Part shown: piece by piece, positions 61,011-64,000 of the stretch
Position numbering within the stretch: position 1 is the first letter of the stretch
How the letters are laid out: the number at the start of each line of letters is the position of its first letter
NCBI RefSeq assembly: GCF_000599865.1
Contig: NZ_JHAC01000032.1
Span: 46,624-110,623, forward strand
Direction: 5' to 3'
Length of the DNA: 64,000 nt
From: Deinococcus phoenicis
Lineage (GTDB): Bacteria; Deinococcota; Deinococci; Deinococcales; Deinococcaceae
Notes under the pieces: model-generated
Seen by the model: only the letters and a program-made list of their open reading frames with translations
Database searches by the model: none
Told to the model about the DNA's origin: nothing
Translations under genes and position numbers: made by a program

Positions 61011-61490
61011 TCATGCGCTCAGGGGAAAGGACACGAGTGCCTGGTGCCGTGCCTCTGCGCGGGTAAACCGGACGTAACTCATGCTCTTCTCGTCCGTCAG
61101 CAGCAGCACATGGACGGCGTCCGCGCCTTCATCCACACACAGCAGAAGGTAAGCAGGATTCCCCACCCGGGGATGGTGCCCTAACGAGAACTTGAAGTTA
61201 TCTTCCCGCGCATGCGGCGTCCGGGCAACAATACGTAGCTCCCGGCCAAAGAGCGTGAGGTAAGCAGGCTGGTTCAGGGCTTCCGGCAGTTGGCAGTCCT
61301 GGTCGGGAAGGCGGAGCTTGGTGACCAGCGCTTTTAGCAAACGCCGGCGCCACTGCAGGACCTGCTGCTCTGGGGACTCGGAGACCTGTGGGGGTGGGGC
61401 CGCCGGGCGGCGCAGGGGAGCCAGGAGCGTTTGCACAGCGGGAATCAGGGCGCGACGGACAACGGTGCTGAAGTTCAGGGTGGTCAGCAT
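61011..61490 (-). CDS. Hypothetical protein near the replication helicase
   Basis: The 159-aa soluble protein has a Pro-rich stretch near residue 30 (RRPAAPPPQVSESP). A basic helix QVLQWRRRLLKALVTKLRL follows, then a beta-rich second half (YLTLFGRELRIVART, YLLLCVDEGADAVHVLLL). GGAG lies just before the ATG. I do not recognise the family. Its position after the RepA-like gene and hairpins suggests the same mobile module. Confidence 0.6.
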   Translation of the reverse strand: MLTTLNFSTVVRRALIPAVQTLLAPLRRPAAPPPQVSESPEQQVLQWRRRLLKALVTKLRLPDQDCQLPEALNQPAYLTLFGRELRIVARTPHAREDNFKFSLGHHPRVGNPAYLLLCVDEGADAVHVLLLTDEKSMSYVRFTRAEARHQALVSFPLSA

Positions 61491-61649
61491 AGAATTCTCC
61501 AGAAATGGAACGGCCTGCAGCTTTGCACCACAGGCTCAGGGGGAAGGTAGACGTGGGCGGCACGGGAGGACTGGTGGATCCCGGCAAGCCAGACGGACAG
61601 CACCTGGGCTCTCTCCAAGCCGACTCAGACGCCAGGCCGGGGGTGGAGC

Positions 61650-61689
61650 ACAAGAGCACCGACAGCCTTCCGGCTGCTCGGTGTCTTGT
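61650..61689 (-). ncRNA. Strong hairpin with GNRA-type loop downstream of the RepA-like gene
   Basis: Three paired blocks (ACAAGA/TCTTGT, CACCGA/TCGGTG, AGCC/GGCT), separated by 1-2-nt bulges, make a 16-bp stem. On the minus strand the loop is GGAA, a GNRA tetraloop. There is no T-run, so it is not a simple terminator; it may be an RNA structure or an origin hairpin. Confidence 0.4.
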
Positions 61690-61702
61690 CGCTCCGCCAC
61701 CG

Positions 61703-61741
61703 CGACAGACACGGGGGTTGTTAAGGGGGGAGTGTCTGTCG
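61703..61741. repeat. Perfect 10-bp inverted repeat abutting the RepA-like stop codon
   Basis: CGACAGACAC pairs with GTGTCTGTCG around a 19-nt loop, beginning one base past the stop codon at 61742. It could be a terminator-like or replication-origin hairpin. Confidence 0.55.
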
Positions 61742-62863
61742 TCATTCAACGGCAGGAGGTTGAGGATCCGCCGCCAGACTGAACCGACTCTTCCGCCCCT
61801 GCTTCTCCTTGTGAATCAGCGCGGCGTCTATGCCCCGGCTTAAGGTGCGCTCCAGCGTCTTCTCGTGGACGCCGAATTCCGCCGTGAAGTCCGCCCTGAA
61901 GTCTTCCGAGAAGAGCGGACCTGCAGAAAGGCGTTCCAGCAACCAGTCGAGCTGTTTGTCCCCTGGCTCTTCCCCATCCTCACTGGCCTCCGTCCGGCCC
62001 TTGAGGTTCGGGTGTCCGGCGGCATCCCAGGCGAGAGGCTCGAAGTCGAAGCGAGTCTTGTCCGCCGTAAGCCGGAGCTGCTCATGCCGCCGGTCGAGGT
62101 GCAGGCGCAGCATAAAGTCGGACAGCCCCTTGATGCGCTGGCTGCCGTCATACTGCATGTTGGTCTTGTTGGTGTGGTGCAGGACGACAATGGTAACACC
62201 GGTCTGGTGCGCGAGGTCTGCCAGGGGCTTGAGAACCGCTTCGGCCACCCCGTTGCTGTTCACTGCATTTTCAGAGCCGGTCTGATTGGCCAGCGAGGCG
62301 TAGGAATCGATAATCACGAGGCCGCACTCGTCAGCCACTGCCTGCAGGATGATCGCCTTGAGGTCGCTCAGGGGAATGTCGTGCATGGCCCGGATGTATC
62401 CCCGCAGCCCAAGGCGAGTGCCGAACATGCGGAGCTGGCTCTCTCCCATCTCGTAGTCCAAGTACAGCACGTCCGCCTGCCGGGTTGGTCGCTCATGGAG
62501 GGATTCCCCGTTGGCGACCGCATTAGCTAAACGGAGCGCCTCCGTGGACTTGCCCAGGCCGGACTCGCCATACAGCACAACAAGCGCCCCCGCTGGGAGA
62601 AGGCCCTCTACCAGGTACCGGGGAACCTCCGGTACGGGCAAATCCTCCCAGCGTGTGGTGAAGAACTTGCGGTGTCGGCAGCGGAGCTCCCGGTTTGGAT
62701 AGAGCGCCGGGCGCGGGGTGGGCAATGTGTTGAGACTCTTGGCTGTGAGGGCGTCCCTGTACGCCGGGGGCGTGATGTTGGGGCGCGGCGTATGCGGTTC
62801 GGACGGGATCTGGAAGACTGATGGCAGAAAGAAGGGCTGCAGGGAAGGGGCCAACTGAAGCAT
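61742..62863 (-). CDS. RepA-like hexameric helicase (AAA_25, RecA-like fold)
   Basis: The 373-aa protein has a Pro-rich N-terminus and then a RecA-type ATPase: Walker A GESGLGKST at 99-107, YLDYEMGESQLR at 134-145, Walker B LVIIDSYAS at 182-190 and a sensor segment VVLHHTNKTN. The C-terminal part (from about 295) looks like a winged helix (DFRADFTAEFGVHEKTLERTL). RSF1010 RepA-type replicative helicases and their relatives on plasmids, prophages and integrative elements have this layout. It may drive replication of the island itself. Confidence 0.8.
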   Translation of the reverse strand: MLQLAPSLQPFFLPSVFQIPSEPHTPRPNITPPAYRDALTAKSLNTLPTPRPALYPNRELRCRHRKFFTTRWEDLPVPEVPRYLVEGLLPAGALVVLYGESGLGKSTEALRLANAVANGESLHERPTRQADVLYLDYEMGESQLRMFGTRLGLRGYIRAMHDIPLSDLKAIILQAVADECGLVIIDSYASLANQTGSENAVNSNGVAEAVLKPLADLAHQTGVTIVVLHHTNKTNMQYDGSQRIKGLSDFMLRLHLDRRHEQLRLTADKTRFDFEPLAWDAAGHPNLKGRTEASEDGEEPGDKQLDWLLERLSAGPLFSEDFRADFTAEFGVHEKTLERTLSRGIDAALIHKEKQGRKSRFSLAADPQPPAVE

Positions 62864-62973
62864 GGTTTCTCTTAGAGGGGCGGCAATGCCGCGAGAGGGG
62901 TGAAAAACAAGCCCCCGGCCAGAACCGGGGGAGCGTCAGGGGTCAAGATTTTGTATTCAGGCCGCGCCTGGCT

Positions 62974-63531
62974 TTAGGCTTGTAGCCCCGGTCCAGGGAA
63001 CTCCAGCAAGGACCAGTCGTTCCTGAGGGCGTCAGACGGCCCACCCAGACGGATACGGACATCGGCGGGCAGGTTGCGGCTCTCCAGCAGATAGAAGTCG
63101 GGGGCACGGCCCTCGGGGTAGAGGGCCACCAGTGCGATCACTTCGCAATCGGCGGCGTAATCCTTTGCGTAGAAATACTCGCCGTAGAAACTCGAACGCT
63201 CGGCAGGCAACCGGAAGCGCCAGGAACCGTCGGCGAGCCGCATGGAGGCTTTGGCGTCAACTCTCCTCCCATTGATGAAGAGGTCGTGCTTCTCGTTATG
63301 AATCGCGCGCCAGTACGCATCCAGTCCGCGTCGCCGGGCCTCATTGAACGTGAGCTGCTCGCCTTCTTCCCCGCGCAGGGCTGTCGGGCAGTTGGTTTTC
63401 AGCCCGAGTTTGGACCTGTACCGCTTGACGGTTGACAAGCTCACCCCGGCGTGAACAGCAATAGCCGGATCGAGGCAACCAAGGGCATGCGCCCTCTGAA
63501 TAAGGTCAATCTGTCCCTGAGAAATAGCCAT
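62974..63531 (-). CDS. HTH protein with possible PD-(D/E)XK nuclease domain
   Basis: The 185-aa protein starts with a resolvase-type helix-turn-helix (about 5-45: PAIAVHAGVSLSTVKRYRSKLG). The remainder has KHDLFINGRRVDAKAS (Asp83, Asp92, Lys94), GSWRFRLP and an SSFYGEYFYAKDYAADC strand. The D(8)DxK spacing fits a PD-(D/E)XK nuclease, but this is inferred from motif spacing only. AGGAGG precedes the ATG. It lies upstream of the RepA-like gene. Confidence 0.6.
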   Translation of the reverse strand: MAISQGQIDLIQRAHALGCLDPAIAVHAGVSLSTVKRYRSKLGLKTNCPTALRGEEGEQLTFNEARRRGLDAYWRAIHNEKHDLFINGRRVDAKASMRLADGSWRFRLPAERSSFYGEYFYAKDYAADCEVIALVALYPEGRAPDFYLLESRNLPADVRIRLGGPSDALRNDWSLLEFPGPGLQA

Positions 63532-63775
63532 AGAGGCCTCCTGAAGTGCTCCCGGCCCGCAAGCCAGGGATGCAGCGGGAATGTTCAGGAATGTCGCCAG
63601 GGAGTCACCCCAAGCCGTTGGCCTGGAGTAGAAGTTGAGGGATGACAGGGATGGCGGCGCATGTCGAGAGGCCGCCCGCCTGCGATCACCGCGCGGTTGG
63701 TGGACCTAGAGGGTCATGGTTCACAACGTAGGCCCGTCGCGCCCAGGGGGAATGCTGGATCAAGTGGTGCTCCTT

Positions 63776-63791
63776 TCTCACTGCTGTTCTT
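63776..63791. repeat. 16-bp direct repeat, copy 1
   Basis: TCTCACTGCTGTTCTT is identical to copy 2 at 63885-63900, with 109 bp between starts. Confidence 0.6.
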
Positions 63792-63884
63792 CTTCTCCGC
63801 AATGGGACGTGGTGGCTCTGGTCGGCTTTCAACATCCACCGTTTGTTCCGAGGAGGCTGACAGCCAGCCGTATGCCGATTTAGG

Positions 63885-63900
63885 TCTCACTGCTGTTCTT
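63885..63900. repeat. 16-bp direct repeat, copy 2
   Basis: TCTCACTGCTGTTCTT is identical to copy 1; a 14/16 match lies at 46288-46303, upstream of another island gene. Confidence 0.6.
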
Positions 63901-64000
63901 TAGCAACTAACTCAGGTGCGTAACACGGAGCAATAGCTTTAGGGCGGGGCGCAGAAAGGTTGCCGGAGGCGTAAGGTGGGGTATGAGGCCGTACTCCCAA

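Larger units (their letters stand above)
63532..64000. other. Right-end intergenic region with direct repeats
   Basis: No convincing gene is seen; a 49-codon minus-strand ORF (ATG at 63835) lacks a ribosome site. The region holds two 16-bp direct repeats and is more AT-rich near 63890-63940. As the region upstream of the RepA-like module it could contain a promoter or an origin. Confidence 0.4.

Noticed and set aside
63661..63903. 80-codon plus-strand open frame near the right end
   Set aside because: No ribosome site, no TANNNT signal, composition unlike neighbouring proteins, and it spans both direct repeats.

Overview
The window looks like chromosomal DNA from a Deinococcus-type bacterium. 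It is GC-rich, densely packed and mixes operons on both strands. More than 20 genes have a TANNNT hexamer 5-11 nt upstream of the start codon and usually no Shine-Dalgarno sequence, the leaderless-promoter layout described for Deinococcus. The genus is inferred; no rRNA or marker phylogeny was possible.

1-39.7 kb is mainly core genome. It opens with the 3'-truncated hsdS of a type I restriction locus lying mostly outside the window. It continues with a class V aminotransferase, a P-loop kinase-like protein, a cysteine desulfurase, a PASTA protein with a degenerate kinase-like N-terminus, AzlCD, an MdtJI-like SMR pair, an amino-acid ABC permease and binding protein, and an overlapping run of thioredoxin-like, ART-like (suspected), ADP-ribosylglycohydrolase and nucleotidyltransferase genes. 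Then come an FAD monooxygenase, a degenerate SDR, TatA/TatC, Lgt and GlmU. Two tandem MFS transporters, a GNAT, an RNase HI and several small conserved genes follow. The oxidative pentose-phosphate operon gnd-zwf-opcA-pgl has a perfect LacI-type palindrome ahead of it. After it lie an M16 protease, QueG, glutaminyl cyclase, thymidylate kinase, a Nif3-like protein and a VOC protein.

39.7-64 kb is an accessory island. Its left edge is a defective tRNA remnant, followed by a decayed inverted copy of the same tRNA 3' half. The island carries a 1,728-aa SF1 helicase-nuclease, a resolvase fragment, small hypotheticals, a VapBC pair and a frameshifted remnant of an MmeI-like type IIG methyltransferase. 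Next is a type I restriction operon (hsdM-hsdS-DUF262/DUF1524-hsdR) in which a GmrSD-like gene sits between hsdS and hsdR, and both hsdS and hsdR carry one single-base frameshift. Beyond that is a four-gene operon of secreted proteins, including a phospholipase-D nuclease and two paralogues of an unrecognised two-cysteine family. The window ends with a RepA-like hexameric helicase followed by two strong hairpins, and an HTH protein with a possible nuclease fold.

Two intergenic elements flank lgt in opposite orientation. They share TA-flanked terminal inverted repeats and look like non-autonomous transposons. No CRISPR array or intact integrase is visible.
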